Shown: positions 25,944-36,900, counted from the stretch's first letter. The stretch: 60,556 nucleotides of DNA from Clostridium sp. D53t1_180928_C8 (GCF_015667795.1 NZ_JADPEL010000019.1:1-60556); one strand, 5' to 3'. The notes: generated by a model from the sequence alone, not told the origin. Program-made: numbers and translations.

Positions 25944-27419
25944 GTGAGCAATGAAAAATCTAATGATGGTAAAAGCGGAAAGGCTATGTCTAAAAATAAA
26001 AAATTAATAATTATAATATCTACTATTATAATATTAATTGCTGGTGTAACTTTTGGATATTTTACTAGTATAAAAAACAAAGTAGATTCATGGGCAGATA
26101 AAATATATCCTGGGGTACAAGCTTATGGTATAGACTTAGGTGGTAAGACTAAAGAAGAAGCAGTAAACATAATAAATGAACAGTTACTTCCTTTAATTGG
26201 GGATAAAATTATAACAGTAACTGTTGGGGATAAATCCTTTGAATTAAAATATTCAGATATTACTCCATCAGTAAGTGCAGATGAAACTGTAGAACAAGCA
26301 TTAGATTATGGAAAAGATAAGAAGATGCTTGAAAAGAAACAAATGATAGAAGATGGTGTTGATTATAAAGTTGATACTGTATTAAGCTATGATGAAGAAA
26401 AAGTTAAAGAGTTTGCAAATAGTGTAAATGATCAAGTTAAAGTTGATGCAATTGATGCTAAAATATCAATTAATGGTACAAATATTTCTGTTACTCCAGA
26501 AACTATAGGAAAGAATATAAATATAGATGAATTATGCAATAAAATAAAAGAATGTGTGGATCCAAATCCTGAAAAGGCTGAAAGTGTAACTGTAGATATA
26601 CAAGATTACTCTCCAAGAATAACTTCAGCTGATTTAAATAAGATAGATGGAATAATGTCATCATATTCTACTTCATTTAGTACTGGAGATTCAGGAAGAG
26701 TAGAAAACTTAAGAATTGCAAGTGGATATATTAATGGAACATTATTAATGCCAGGTGATGAATTTAGCTATAATAACACAATTGGTGAAACAACTCCAGA
26801 AAGAGGATATAAAGAAGCAAATACATATGTTGGATCAAAAATAGTTCCTGGATATGGAGGCGGAGTATGCCAAGTATCAAGTACTCTTTATAGAGCTGTT
26901 ATACAAGCTAATATAAGATCAACTGAAAGACGTAATCACTCAATGACAGTTGGTTATGCAAAGCCAGGATTAGATGCAACTGTTGCAGCTGGATATATAG
27001 ATTATAAATTTGTAAATACATATGATTTCCCAATATACATTCAAGGATATTTATCTGGGAATAATGTAGTTTTTAATATTTTTGGTAATAAAGAAGCAAT
27101 GGGTGGAAAAACTTATGAGCTTGTTAATGAAATATTAGAAACTTATAATTATAAAACAGAAGAAGTACAAGACCCTACATTACCAGAAGGAACAAGAGTA
27201 GTAACATCATCTGGAGCTAATGGATGTAAGGCAAGTGGATATTTAATTACTTATGAAAATGGGGTTCAAGTAAATAAAGAACTTATATCAACAGATGTAT
27301 ATTCGACTAGAAATCAAATTGTTAGTGTTGGAACTAAAAAGGTAGAAGCACCTAGTGCACCTAATTCGGGCGAAACAGCGCCAGGACAAGTAGCACCTGA
27401 AGAAGTACCTGCTACTTAA
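25944..27419 (+). CDS. VanW family cell-envelope protein with peptidoglycan-binding and G5 domains
   Basis: 491 residues with a GTG start (GGGAGG lies 7 bases before). A lysine-rich cytoplasmic tail and one membrane helix (about 24-46) anchor it with the rest outside. Residues about 60-225 contain PG_binding_4-type repeats (YGIDLGGKTKEEAV, ISINGTNISVTPETIG). The VanW domain follows (about 245-370, with FSYNNTIGETTPERGY and the GGGVCQVSSTLYRA signature), then a G5-like domain and a Pro/Ala/Glu-rich tail. The exact role is unknown. The family is named from vancomycin clusters, but most members, like this one, are unrelated to resistance. Confidence 0.9.
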   Translation: MSNEKSNDGKSGKAMSKNKKLIIIISTIIILIAGVTFGYFTSIKNKVDSWADKIYPGVQAYGIDLGGKTKEEAVNIINEQLLPLIGDKIITVTVGDKSFELKYSDITPSVSADETVEQALDYGKDKKMLEKKQMIEDGVDYKVDTVLSYDEEKVKEFANSVNDQVKVDAIDAKISINGTNISVTPETIGKNINIDELCNKIKECVDPNPEKAESVTVDIQDYSPRITSADLNKIDGIMSSYSTSFSTGDSGRVENLRIASGYINGTLLMPGDEFSYNNTIGETTPERGYKEANTYVGSKIVPGYGGGVCQVSSTLYRAVIQANIRSTERRNHSMTVGYAKPGLDATVAAGYIDYKFVNTYDFPIYIQGYLSGNNVVFNIFGNKEAMGGKTYELVNEILETYNYKTEEVQDPTLPEGTRVVTSSGANGCKASGYLITYENGVQVNKELISTDVYSTRNQIVSVGTKKVEAPSAPNSGETAPGQVAPEEVPAT

Positions 27420-27441
27420 ATATAAAAAGAGTTATTTAATG

Positions 27442-27517
27442 AGGATGTATCAAAAAAGGCTTATTAAACAAGAAAGTTATTTTGTTTAATGACAAGTTTG
27501 ATATATCCTTATTTTTA
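27442..27517 (+). terminator. Terminator of the VanW gene
   Basis: AGGATGTATCAAA pairs with TTTGATATATCCT, and an inner stem ATTAAACAA/TTGTTTAAT caps it. TATTTTTAT follows. Confidence 0.85.
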
Positions 27518-27611
27518 TGAAGAAATATAATTATTATTAATAAATCGTAATATTCAATATTCAAGCGTAAAATATAGTATTAAATTAAAAATTAACAAAA
27601 TGTAAAATGCT

Positions 27612-27640
27612 TTGACTATTAAAAAACTATATAGTATCAT
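27612..27640 (+). promoter_or_regulatory. Promoter of trmL
   Basis: TTGACT (27612-27617), 17 bases, TATCAT (27635-27640). It lies about 70 bases before the trmL start. Confidence 0.6.
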
Positions 27641-27708
27641 TGAAGGTATATAAATAGTGTAAAGTAAGGTGTATGGCATCTTACTTTTTATTTTGGAGGG
27701 TGAATTCA

Positions 27709-28170
27709 TTGAATTTAAATATAGTTTTATATCAACCAGAAATACCACAGAATACTGGAAATATAGCAAGAACTTGCGTTTTAACTGACTCAACTCTTCA
27801 TTTAATAAAGCCGTTAGGATTTAGTATTGATGATAAAGCCGTTAGAAGATCAGGTTTAGATTACTGGAAGGACTTGAAATTAGAAGTTCATGAATCTTAT
27901 GAAGAATTTATGGCGAAGTACGGAGACAGAAGAATATTTTTATCTACTACACATGGTGGAAATATATATTCAGAAGAAAAATTTCAAAATGGAGATTTTA
28001 TAATGTTTGGAAGGGAATCATCAGGGGTTCCAGAATATGTACATAATGCGCATAAAGGAATAAGAGTACCTATGGTACAAACAAGTACAAGAAGTTTAAA
28101 TTTATCAAACACAGTAGCAATTATAGCGTATGAAGTTTTAAAGCAGATAGGATTTCCGAATATGAAATAA
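27709..28170 (+). CDS. trmL: tRNA (cytidine(34)-2'-O)-methyltransferase
   Basis: 153 residues from a TTG start at 27709, 8 bases after GGAGGG. An upstream in-frame ATG at 27673 precedes the ribosome site and would add residues not seen in the family. SPOUT methyltransferase with the TrmL hallmarks LYQPEIPQNTGNIARTC, HLIKPLGF, FGRESSGVP, and RSLNLSNTVAI in the knotted SAM site. It 2'-O-methylates the wobble base of tRNA-Leu isoacceptors including UAA, the type encoded at 6863-6949. It is followed 19 bases later by degV. Confidence 0.95.
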   Translation: MNLNIVLYQPEIPQNTGNIARTCVLTDSTLHLIKPLGFSIDDKAVRRSGLDYWKDLKLEVHESYEEFMAKYGDRRIFLSTTHGGNIYSEEKFQNGDFIMFGRESSGVPEYVHNAHKGIRVPMVQTSTRSLNLSNTVAIIAYEVLKQIGFPNMK

Positions 28171-28189
28171 AAAAATAGGGGGTACTTTT

Positions 28190-29026
28190 ATGGAAAAAAT
28201 TAAGATTATTACTGATAGTACTTTAGATTTACCATCAGATCTTATAAAAGAGAAGGATATAGAAGTTTTACCGTTATTAATTAACTTTGGTGAAGAAAGT
28301 TATTTAGATGGAGTAGAAATAAATACTAAAGATATGTTAGAAAGAATAAAAAAGGATAATGTACTTCCAACTACAGCTCAAGTAACACCAAATAGATTTG
28401 AAGAAGCATTTAAAAAGTACCTAGATGAAGGATATAAAATTGTTACTTTAGTATTATCATCAGAAATGAGTGGAACATACCAATCAGCATGCATAGCTAA
28501 AAATATGTTAGAAACTGATGATATAGTAGTTATAGATTCTAGAAATGTAACATCAGGTTTAGGTATCTTAGCATTAAAAGCTTGTGAATTCAGAGATAAT
28601 GGTGATAGTATATTTGAAATAGAAGAGAAAATTAAAAATATAATTCCTAAGGTGAAAAGTTCATTAAGCTTTGAATCTCTAGAAAACCTAGTAAGAGGTG
28701 GAAGACTTTCTAAAACAGCTGGTACGATAGGAAGTGTTTTAGGGTTAAGACTTATTTTAGAAGTTAGAGATGGGCAAATGGCAGTTAAAGATAAAGTAAG
28801 AGGAAGCAAAAAAGCCTTAAAGAAGGTAATTTCTGATTTTGAAAGTGCAAATGTTGATTTTGATTCACCAATAGTTATTGATGAAATTTTAAATGATGAA
28901 ATATTTGAGGGTCTTAAAAAATATTGTGAAGAGAAAAATATAAATTATGTTCATGGAATTGTTGGGTGTACAGTTGGTATACATTCAGGGGTTGGAGCAT
29001 GTGGATTTTTCTTTGTTGAAAAATAG
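28190..29026 (+). CDS. DegV family fatty-acid-binding protein
   Basis: 278 residues. It shows the DegV features IITDSTLDLP at the start, TTAQVTPNRFEEAF, LVLSSEMSGTYQSA, IDSRNVTSGLG, and GGRLSKTAGTIGSVLGLRLIL. Family members bind fatty acids (FakB subunits of fatty acid kinase). Whether this one is a FakB cannot be settled here, and no fakA gene is near. It has a GGGGG-type ribosome site and is probably co-transcribed with trmL. Confidence 0.9.
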   Translation: MEKIKIITDSTLDLPSDLIKEKDIEVLPLLINFGEESYLDGVEINTKDMLERIKKDNVLPTTAQVTPNRFEEAFKKYLDEGYKIVTLVLSSEMSGTYQSACIAKNMLETDDIVVIDSRNVTSGLGILALKACEFRDNGDSIFEIEEKIKNIIPKVKSSLSFESLENLVRGGRLSKTAGTIGSVLGLRLILEVRDGQMAVKDKVRGSKKALKKVISDFESANVDFDSPIVIDEILNDEIFEGLKKYCEEKNINYVHGIVGCTVGIHSGVGACGFFFVEK

Positions 29027-29034
29027 AATTTTAG

Positions 29035-29070
29035 ATAGTAAGTAATAAATTTATTACTTACTATTTTTTT
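29035..29070 (+). terminator. Terminator of the trmL-degV unit
   Basis: A perfect 30-base palindrome (ATAGTAAGTAATAAA and complement) is followed by seven T. The remainder of the gap, 29071-29340, is extremely AT-rich with A runs, and I see no gene or RNA in it. Confidence 0.92.
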
Positions 29071-29340
29071 ATATATAAAGTTATATTATTCCTATTTAGT
29101 TATAAATATCATTACATGGAATAAAAAAATGGGATGTGTTTTGTAATATATCGATAAAAATAGCACAAAATATTATAGAAAAAATTAAAGTGAAATTTTA
29201 AATATATAATAAAAAGCTATATATATATTTAAATATTCAAAATAAATGAATTTTATTAAGTATATATATGAAAAAATAGTAAAAATAAAAAAAATATAAA
29301 AAAATTACTAGAAAGACTTTCAAAATTCATATATCTGTTT

Positions 29341-29391
29341 TATAATAATAGATGTGGGACATAAAAGTCATTGCTGGGACATTTTTAGTCC
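29341..29391 (+). promoter_or_regulatory. cggR-gap operon -10 element and CggR operator
   Basis: TATAAT at 29341-29346 is a strong -10 (the -35, TTTCAA at 29318, is poor). Directly after it come two direct repeats, TGGGACATAAAAGTC (29355-29369) and TGGGACATTTTTAGTC (29375-29390). These follow the known CggR operator plan, CGGGAC-N6-TGTC twice. The location just downstream of the start of transcription fits the roadblock repression known in Bacillus, relieved by fructose-1,6-bisphosphate. Confidence 0.85.
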
Positions 29392-29406
29392 AAAGGAGGG
29401 TCTGTA

Positions 29407-30438
29407 GTGCAGGAAATATTAGATTTGCAAAGAAAGATAGTTCCTGAGCTGGTGGAAGTCCTAGAAAAACGATATAATGTTTTAAGGACAATATTCTATA
29501 ACCAACCTATTGGAAGAAGAATGCTTGCAAGTGAACTTAATCTTGGCGAAAGAATAGTCAGAAATGAAATTGATTTATTGAAATCACAAAACTTAATAGA
29601 AATTAATACCCCAGGTATGACAGTAACTAAAGATGGACAAAATGTCCTAGAAGGTTTAAAGGAGTTCATACATCAAATAAAGGGTTTAAATGATATTGAG
29701 AGAAGTATTAAATCAGTTTTAGGGTTAAAAGATGTTGTTATAGTTCCAGGAAATGTTGAAGATAATCCTTCAACGCTTAAGGAATTAGGAAAGGCAGCAG
29801 CAAATTATGTAAAAAATATAATAAAAGATAATGACATAATCGCCATTACTGGAGGAAGTACAATTAAAGAAGTTGTTGAAGCATTTCCAAAGGTAAGTAA
29901 TATTTCCGATGTTCTTGTTATTCCAGCTAGAGGCGGAATGGGAAGAAAGGTTGAAAGTCAAGCTAATTATTTAGCAGCAGCATTAGCTAATAAGGTTGAT
30001 GGCAATTATAAGTTATTACATATTCCAGAAAATGTTAGTTCGAAAGTATTAGAAGGGCTTCTTAAAGAAAAACAAATAAAAGAAGTTATAGACCATATTC
30101 ACAATGCTGATATTTTAATTTACGGAATAGGTAATGCAATTCATATGGCTAAAAAGCGTGGATTGTCAGAGGATTATATAAATAAGCTTGAAGAACTAGG
30201 AGCTGTAGGAGAAGCATTTGGGTGTTATTTTAATAAATACTCTCAAGTAGTTTCAGAAAATACTCCAATCGGAATTAATATTAATGATGCAAAAAAAATT
30301 AATACGCATATTGCGGTAGCTGCAGGAGAAAATAAAGTAGAAGCTATAATTGCAACGGAAATGAATAATTCTAATGCTGTTTTAGTTACTGATGAAGCTG
30401 CAGGAAGAAGGATTGCAGAGTTAATTAATACTAATTAA
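29407..30438 (+). CDS. cggR: Central glycolytic genes regulator CggR
   Basis: 343 residues with a GTG start (AAGGAGGG lies 6 bases before). An N-terminal winged helix-turn-helix (about 18-85, with GRRMLASELNLGERIVRNEID) is followed by a SorC-family sugar-phosphate-binding domain (DIIAITGGSTIKEV, VLVIPARGGMG, DILIYGIGNAIHMA). It represses its own operon through the operator at 29355-29391, and glycolytic intermediates should release it. It is first in cggR-gap-pgk-tpiA. Confidence 0.95.
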   Translation: MQEILDLQRKIVPELVEVLEKRYNVLRTIFYNQPIGRRMLASELNLGERIVRNEIDLLKSQNLIEINTPGMTVTKDGQNVLEGLKEFIHQIKGLNDIERSIKSVLGLKDVVIVPGNVEDNPSTLKELGKAAANYVKNIIKDNDIIAITGGSTIKEVVEAFPKVSNISDVLVIPARGGMGRKVESQANYLAAALANKVDGNYKLLHIPENVSSKVLEGLLKEKQIKEVIDHIHNADILIYGIGNAIHMAKKRGLSEDYINKLEELGAVGEAFGCYFNKYSQVVSENTPIGININDAKKINTHIAVAAGENKVEAIIATEMNNSNAVLVTDEAAGRRIAELINTN

Positions 30439-30494
30439 TTTGATTTAAAATTTAATTTTAAATATATAATATCTATTTTTAGGAGGTAATTGTA

Positions 30495-31508
30495 ATGGTA
30501 AGAGTTGCAATAAACGGATTTGGACGTATAGGACGTCTTGCATTTAGACAAATGTTTGGAGCTGAAGGGTATGAAATAGTTGCTATCAACGATTTAACAA
30601 GCCCAACAATGTTAGCTCATTTATTAAAATATGATTCAGCACAAGGTAGATACGCTTTAGGTGATACAGTTGTTGCTGGAGAAAATTCTATCACTGTTGA
30701 TGGAAAAGAAGTTAGAATATACGCTGAAGCTGATGCTTCTAAATTACCTTGGGGAGAAATTGGTGTTGACGTAGTATTAGAATGTACTGGATTCTACGTA
30801 TCAAAAGCTAAATCTCAAGCTCATATCGAAGCAGGTGCTAAGAAAGTTGTTATATCAGCTCCAGCTGGAAACGACCTTCCAACAGTTGTATTCAACGTAA
30901 ACCAAGATATATTAACTGCTGAAGATAACATAATCTCAGCTGCATCTTGTACTACAAACTGCTTAGCTCCAATGGCTCAAGCTTTAAACAACTATGCTGA
31001 AATTCAATCAGGAATAATGTCAACTATCCACGCTTACACTGGAGATCAAATGATCTTAGATGGACCTCAAAGAAAAGGTGATTTAAGAAGAGCTAGAGCT
31101 GGGGCTGTTAACATAGTACCTAACTCAACTGGAGCTGCTAAAGCTATCGGATTAGTTATTCCAGAATTAAACGGAAAATTAATTGGTTCTGCACAAAGAG
31201 TACCAGTTCCAACTGGATCATCAACTATATTAGTTGCTGTAGTTAAGGGTGAAAATGTAACTGTAGAAGGAATCAACGCTGCTATGAAAGCTGCTTCAAA
31301 CGAATCATTCGGTTACACTGAAGAAGAATTAGTTTCTTCAGACATCGTAGGAATCAAATTCGGTTCATTATTCGATGCAACTCAAACAATGGTATCTAAA
31401 ATCGGAGAAGGATTATACCAAGTTCAAGTTGTTTCATGGTATGACAACGAAAACTCATACACTAGCCAAATGGTTAGAACTATTAAATACTTCGCTGAAT
31501 TAGCTTAA
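30495..31508 (+). CDS. gap: Glyceraldehyde-3-phosphate dehydrogenase
   Basis: 337 residues. The N-terminal NAD-binding motif is [13 protein letters not shown], the catalytic Cys is in [11 protein letters not shown] (about 151-161), and [14 protein letters not shown] lies near the end. Acidic discrimination of NAD (IVAINDLT) fits the glycolytic, NAD-dependent type. Codon use is strongly biased to C-ending AAC, TAC and ATC compared with neighbours, as in very highly expressed genes. GGAGGT precedes the ATG. It is second in the operon. Confidence 0.97.
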   Translation: MVRVAINGFGRIGRLAFRQMFGAEGYEIVAINDLTSPTMLAHLLKYDSAQGRYALGDTVVAGENSITVDGKEVRIYAEADASKLPWGEIGVDVVLECTGFYVSKAKSQAHIEAGAKKVVISAPAGNDLPTVVFNVNQDILTAEDNIISAASCTTNCLAPMAQALNNYAEIQSGIMSTIHAYTGDQMILDGPQRKGDLRRARAGAVNIVPNSTGAAKAIGLVIPELNGKLIGSAQRVPVPTGSSTILVAVVKGENVTVEGINAAMKAASNESFGYTEEELVSSDIVGIKFGSLFDATQTMVSKIGEGLYQVQVVSWYDNENSYTSQMVRTIKYFAELA

Positions 31509-31540
31509 TTTTAATAGATAATTATATATGGATTTAGATG

Positions 31541-31610
31541 CTTATAAAAGCACTCTTATAAGATCCTAAAAAGGGTCCGGTCTCTAAGGCATACTTATAA
31601 GACCGGGCCT
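31541..31610 (+). other. Two stable hairpins in the gap-pgk intergenic region
   Basis: Hairpin A pairs CTTATAA (31541-31547) with TTATAAG (31556-31562). Hairpin B pairs GGGTCCGGTCT (31573-31583) with AGACCGGGCCT (31600-31610) over 11 positions with two G-U pairs, unusually GC-rich for this genome. Only ATTTTAAAAT follows. The CTTATAAG motif also sits at the base of the loop of B. It could be a leaky terminator, or an mRNA processing/stability element setting the ratio of gap to pgk. Confidence 0.7.
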
Positions 31611-31658
31611 ATTTTAAAATTATAGATAAAAGTATGAATAAATTATGAGGTGAAAAGA

Positions 31659-32837
31659 ATGAGCTTTAATAAGAAGACAATTGAAGATGTTCAAGTTAAC
31701 GGTAAAAGAGTTTTAGTAAGATGTGACTTTAATGTACCATTAAAAGATGGTGTTATCACTGATGAAAATAGATTAGTAGGAGCTCTTCCAACTATTAAAT
31801 ACTTAGTAGAAAATGGAGCTAAAGTTATACTTTGCTCACACTTAGGAAAAGATGCTTCTAAAACTTTAGCACCAGTTGCTGTAAGATTAAGCGAAATGTT
31901 AGGTAAAGAAGTTGTTTTCGCTAGAGACGAAGAAGTTGTTGGAGAAAATGCTAGAAAAGCTGTTGCTGATATGAAAGACGGAGACGTTGTATTATTAGAA
32001 AACACTAGATGCAGAAAAGAAGAAACTAAGAACGGAGAAGAATTATCTAAAGAATTAGCTTCTTTATGTGACATCTACGTTAATGATGCATTCGGAACTG
32101 CTCATAGAGCTCACTCTTCAACTGAAGGTGTTACTAAATTTGTAGATACAGCTGTATGCGGATACTTAATCCAAAAAGAATTAAAATTCTTAGGAGAAGC
32201 TGTAAATGCTCCAGTTAGACCTTTCGTTGCTATATTAGGTGGATCAAAGGTTTCTGATAAAATTGCTGTTATCAACAACTTATTAGAAAAAGTTGATACA
32301 ATTATCATTGGTGGAGGAATGGCTTACACATTCTTAAAAGCTCAAGGATATGAAATCGGAACTTCTTTATGTGAAGATGATAGAATGGATTATGCTAAGG
32401 AAATGATCGCTAAAGCTGAAGCTAACGGTGTTAAATTCTTATTACCAGTAGACCACAGAATTGCTGATGGATTCAAGGATGTTGAAGCTACAGTTACTGA
32501 AGATCAAAACATTCCAGCTGGATTCATGGGATTAGATATCGGACCTAAGACAGAAGCTTTATATGCTGATGCAATTAAAGATGCTAAGACTGTTATCTGG
32601 AACGGACCAATGGGAGTATTCGAATTCGAAAACTTCAACAAGGGAACAATTGCAGTTGCTAAAGCTATGGCTGATGCAGATGCTACAACAGTTATCGGTG
32701 GAGGAGACTCAGCTGCTGCTGTTAACATCTTAGGATTCGGAGATAAAATGACTCACATCTCTACAGGTGGTGGAGCTTCATTAGAATTCTTAGAAGGTAA
32801 AACATTACCAGGAATCGCTGCTTTAAACGATAAGTAA
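31659..32837 (+). CDS. pgk: Phosphoglycerate kinase
   Basis: 392 residues from the ATG at 31659. The GTG at 31650 lies inside the GAGGTG ribosome site and is unlikely. Motifs are [11 protein letters not shown] (substrate), [31 protein letters not shown], and the C-terminal GPMGVFE and GGGDSAAA nucleotide motifs. It makes ATP from 1,3-bisphosphoglycerate. High-expression codon bias like gap. Structured RNA lies on both sides. Confidence 0.97.
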   Translation: MSFNKKTIEDVQVNGKRVLVRCDFNVPLKDGVITDENRLVGALPTIKYLVENGAKVILCSHLGKDASKTLAPVAVRLSEMLGKEVVFARDEEVVGENARKAVADMKDGDVVLLENTRCRKEETKNGEELSKELASLCDIYVNDAFGTAHRAHSSTEGVTKFVDTAVCGYLIQKELKFLGEAVNAPVRPFVAILGGSKVSDKIAVINNLLEKVDTIIIGGGMAYTFLKAQGYEIGTSLCEDDRMDYAKEMIAKAEANGVKFLLPVDHRIADGFKDVEATVTEDQNIPAGFMGLDIGPKTEALYADAIKDAKTVIWNGPMGVFEFENFNKGTIAVAKAMADADATTVIGGGDSAAAVNILGFGDKMTHISTGGGASLEFLEGKTLPGIAALNDK

Positions 32838-32863
32838 GCTTCCAAATTTTAATTTGATTAGTT

Positions 32864-32974
32864 GAAGTTACACAGTGGTGTACTCATACGAAAGGTGAGT
32901 ATGGACTTCCTTTAAAGATTTTATTAAAAATAGATTTAAAAGTTATGAATGAAGTTTATACTTCATTCATAACT
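32864..32974 (+). other. Two hairpins in the pgk-tpiA intergenic region
   Basis: The first (32864-32909) nests TACTCA/TGAGTA inside GAAGT/ACTTC. The second (32941-32974) is a perfect 15-base-pair stem, AGTTATGAATGAAGT with its complement, around a 4-base loop. It ends 33 bases before the tpiA start and has no T run. Neither looks like a full terminator. They may set transcript boundaries or stability within the operon. Confidence 0.65.
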
Positions 32975-33007
32975 AATTATTTAAAAATAAATTATGAGGT
33001 GAATACA

Positions 33008-33754
33008 ATGAGAAAAGCTATTATTGCTGGAAACTGGAAAATGCATTACACTCCAGAAGAAGCTGTTAATGTTATAAATGAATTAAAACCATTAGTAAAG
33101 GATGCTACTTGTGATGTAGTAGTTTGTCCTACTTTTGTTTGCTTAGATGCTGTATTAAAAGCAGTTGAAGGATCAAACATCAAAGTTGCTGCTCAAAACA
33201 TGCACTTTGAAGAAAAAGGAGCTTTCACTGGTGAAATCGCTCCAAGAATGTTAGAAGCTATGGGTGTAGATTACGTAGTTTTAGGACATAGTGAAAGAAG
33301 AGAAATGTTCAATGAAACTGATGAAGCTTTAAATAAAAAAGTTAAAGCTACTTTTGCTCATAACATGACTCCAATCCTTTGCTGTGGAGAAACTTTAGAA
33401 CAAAGAGAAAATGGAACAACTAATGAAGTTGTTGGATCTCAAATCAAAGCTGATTTAGAAGGTTTATCAACAGAATTAGCAGAAAAAGTTGTTATAGCTT
33501 ACGAACCAATCTGGGCTATCGGAACTGGTAAAACTGCTACTGATGAGCAAGCTAATGAAACAATAATGGCTATAAGAGGCGTTGTTGCTGAAATGTTCGG
33601 TAAAGAAGTTGCTGATAAAGTAAGAATTCAATACGGTGGATCAGTTAAGCCTGGAACTATAAAAGCTCAAATGGCTCAATCTGATATCGATGGTGCTTTA
33701 GTTGGTGGAGCTAGTTTAGTTGCTGCTGATTTTGCTCAAATCGTAAACTACTAA
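33008..33754 (+). CDS. tpiA: Triosephosphate isomerase
   Basis: 248 residues from the ATG at 33008, chosen because GAGGTG precedes it by 6 bases. An upstream in-frame ATG (32945) lies inside a perfect hairpin and would add 21 non-family residues. Motifs are AGNWKMH at the start (catalytic Lys), LGHSERRE (catalytic His), [15 protein letters not shown] (catalytic Glu), and YGGSVKPG. It is last of the operon. The lower glycolytic genes for phosphoglycerate mutase and enolase, which often follow in clostridia, are absent. Confidence 0.97.
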   Translation: MRKAIIAGNWKMHYTPEEAVNVINELKPLVKDATCDVVVCPTFVCLDAVLKAVEGSNIKVAAQNMHFEEKGAFTGEIAPRMLEAMGVDYVVLGHSERREMFNETDEALNKKVKATFAHNMTPILCCGETLEQRENGTTNEVVGSQIKADLEGLSTELAEKVVIAYEPIWAIGTGKTATDEQANETIMAIRGVVAEMFGKEVADKVRIQYGGSVKPGTIKAQMAQSDIDGALVGGASLVAADFAQIVNY

Positions 33755-33764
33755 AATTTTTTTA

Positions 33765-33807
33765 AATAGACTTAAACTTATAATATATAGTTTAAGTCTA
33801 TTTTTTT
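33765..33807 (+). terminator. Terminator of the glycolytic operon
   Basis: AATAGACTTAAACT pairs with AGTTTAAGTCTATT around a 10-base loop and is followed by TTTTT. Confidence 0.92.
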
Positions 33808-33822
33808 ATTGCGAATTTACAT

Positions 33823-33859
33823 GGTAAATGTTTACAAAGAGATATACTCCCAGTATAAT
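33823..33859 (+). promoter_or_regulatory. Promoter of the GH84 gene with overlapping cre-like site
   Basis: TTTACA (33831-33836), exactly 17 bases, TATAAT (33854-33859). GGTAAATGTTTACA (33823-33836) matches 12 of 14 positions of the CcpA operator TGWAANCGNTNWCA and ends with the -35 box, so bound CcpA would block the polymerase. The same layout occurs before the GH20 gene. Confidence 0.65.
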
Positions 33860-33948
33860 TGTAAAGAATAGGTTGTTTACATAATTATTATAAAGGGGGG
33901 AACATTTTTTTATATTATAAATATAAAGTAATGGGGGAGTATAAAAAA

Positions 33949-36900
33949 ATGAAAAGATTAACTAGTTTAATATTGGCAACTACTTTAAGTATTGGTCTAT
34001 TTAATACTGTAGCTATAAGGGTTAGTGCTAGTGGGAATGATACAAATGTTCAGGTGCAAAAAAATTATGAAATATATCCATTACCACAAAATGAGATATA
34101 TTTAGGGGCTGATTTTAGAATTACAGATGAAGTTAACATAGTATTAGAAGAGGGAATTGATGAATCTACTAGAAACTTTATTGTTGAAATATTATCTACT
34201 AAGGGTATTAATAATACTTTCTCTAACGAAGTGGTTGATAATAAAACTAATATTATTATTGGAGTAAGAGGATCTAACGGATACGTAGATAATTATTTTA
34301 ATGAAAATATAGAGTATAATCAAGAAATATTTTTAGAAGAAGATGCTTATGTTTTAAAAGTAGATAATAGTTTGAAGGAAAATGGGGTAATTGCGATATT
34401 GGGTGATACAACAGATTCGGCATATTATGGTATAGCAACTTTAAAAATGATTTTCAATCAAATAGAAAATAATCAAATAGAAAATGTTATGTATGAAGAT
34501 TTTGCAGATGCTAAATGGAGAGGATTTATTGAAGGATTTTATGGTTATCCTTGGTCAAATGAAGATAGAAAGAGTTTAATGGAGTTTGGTGGAAATTTTA
34601 AAATGAATTCATATATATTTGCTCCTAAGGATGATCCTTATCATAATAGACAGTGGAGAGAGCTGTATCCAGAAGATAAACTAGCTGAAATAAAGGAATT
34701 AGTAGATGTAGGACATAAGAGTAAAACACAATTTATTTGGGCTATTCATCCAGGATTTAATATGATTAATTGGAATGATTATGATAATGAACTTCAAACA
34801 TTATTAAATAAATTAGAACAATTATATGGTATTGGAGTGAGGCAATTTGGCCTTTTTATGGATGATATAAGTACCGATCAATCATTAGCGGATAAAGATT
34901 GGCATGTAAGACTTGTAACAGATGTAGCTAATTGGGTTAAGGAAAAAGGGGATTGTTACTCATTAGTATATTGTCCACCATACTATAATCAGGCATGGAC
35001 TGGGGAGAAAGGTAAACCATATTTACGAGCATTAGCGAATGTTCCAGAAAATGTTGAAATAATGTGGACTGGAGTAGATGTTTGTGGACAAGTAGTTGAA
35101 TCAGAAATGCAATGGCCAAAAGATTTAATAGGAAGAGATACTTATATGTGGCTTAATTGGCCAGTTAATGGACATAACTCAGCACGATTAATGCTTGGAA
35201 AGGGAGAGGTTATGAATCCAGGAGTCCATAATATTTCAGGAATAGTAACTAATCCATTAGAATATGCAGAATTATCAAAGACAGCTATATTTGCTATTGC
35301 AGATTATACATGGAATACTGATGAGTTTAATGATGATAAAAGCTGGGAGGATTCATTTAAATATATAAATCCAGAAGTAGCAGAAGAATTCCATACTATA
35401 GCTTCTCATTTAAGTGATCCATCTCCAAGTAATAGAAATTTAGTTTTAGAAGAGTCAGAATATATAAAAGAGGATTTAGAGTTATTTTTAAACAATTATA
35501 ATAGTGGGGAAGAGATTAGTGAGGTAGGAAGTAGATTAATTTATGAATTTGATAAGATATTAGAGGCAATTTTAGTATTTAATTCCGAAAAGAATTTGAA
35601 TGAAAAAATGAAGAGTGAAATAAAGCCTTGGTTAGGATCTTTAGAATATATAGTAAAAGCATGTAAAGCATCAGTTAATAGTGCTATTGCAATTAGAGAA
35701 TCTAATCTTGATGTAGCATGGACAGAATTATCAAATGCTACAGTTTTCAAACAAACATCTCAAACTTTTACAACTAAAAAATTAAATTATCCAGATGTTG
35801 TTGTTGAAAGTGGAGCAAAGAGATTAATTCCATTTGCAAATGAGTTAATAAGTAGTTTAGATTCAAAAATATATATGGAAATGGATCCACAGTCAAGTAG
35901 TAGAATACCGATGTCTTCATATAAATCAAATGAATTAGATTTAATAGTTGATGGAGATGAAGAAACATATGCTTATTTTAAAACTCTACAAAAAGTAGGA
36001 GATTGGTATGGAGTTGATTTAGGAAAAGTTATTGATGTTAACAATATAGAAATTGTTCAAGGAAGAAATGATACTGATCATGATAGATTTCATAAGGGTA
36101 TTTTAGAATATTCAGAGGATGGGCAGAATTGGTCAGCTATCGGTGAGGAAAGAACAGACTCTAGAATAGTAGAAAATAATTTATCTATAAAAGCAAGATA
36201 TATAAGATATAGAGCAACAATTGCAGGAGTACCAGGTGGAAAGCCAGATTTATGGACTGCAGTAAGAGAAATAAAAATAAATAAAGAGGAAAATAAACCA
36301 GTTTTATTTACTAATGTTAAAGAGCTAGAAAATACTGAAGTTAGTATATCAGAGCTAAAGGCAGAAATATTAAATATATCAAATATTACATTAAAAACAA
36401 ATGAATATTTAGGTTTAAAGTTAACTGGAATAGAAAGAATTGCTGATATAATATGTGAGTCTTCATCAGAAAATCTAACTATAGAAGCTTCTATTAATGG
36501 AGTTGAATGGAATGAAGCAACAGATGTAAGTGAAGCAAGGTATATTAGAGTGATAAACAAAGAAAATAATGATATAACATTTGATTTAAATAAATTATCA
36601 GTTACGCTTAATAAGTTTCAAGATATAAAAATTACTCATAATTATGGAAGTATATATAGTGGAAATATAGAAAGTATTTTTGATAAAAAGCTAGAAAGTA
36701 AGGTGTGGTTTGGTTCAGCACAGGGAAAAGATAAATATGTACAAGTAGACTTAGGTGGAGTAGTTGATATCGACAAGATAGATTTAGTAATAGGAGATTC
36801 TGAAAAGGATTATTTTAGAAATGGAAACTTAGAAGTATCTTTAGATGGAGAAATATGGGAAGTTATAGATGAAATAGCAGGTGAAAGTAGAGAGACTAAT

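Noticed and set aside
24783-27419. Prophage remnant or vancomycin-resistance locus, suggested by a lysozyme and a VanW protein
   Set aside because: No integrase, structural, or vanS/R/H/A/X genes; both proteins belong to families common on clostridial chromosomes.
33931-33948. Upstream ATG as start of the GH84 gene
   Set aside because: It overlaps the GGGGGAG ribosome site of the ATG at 33949, which gives a normal signal peptide.
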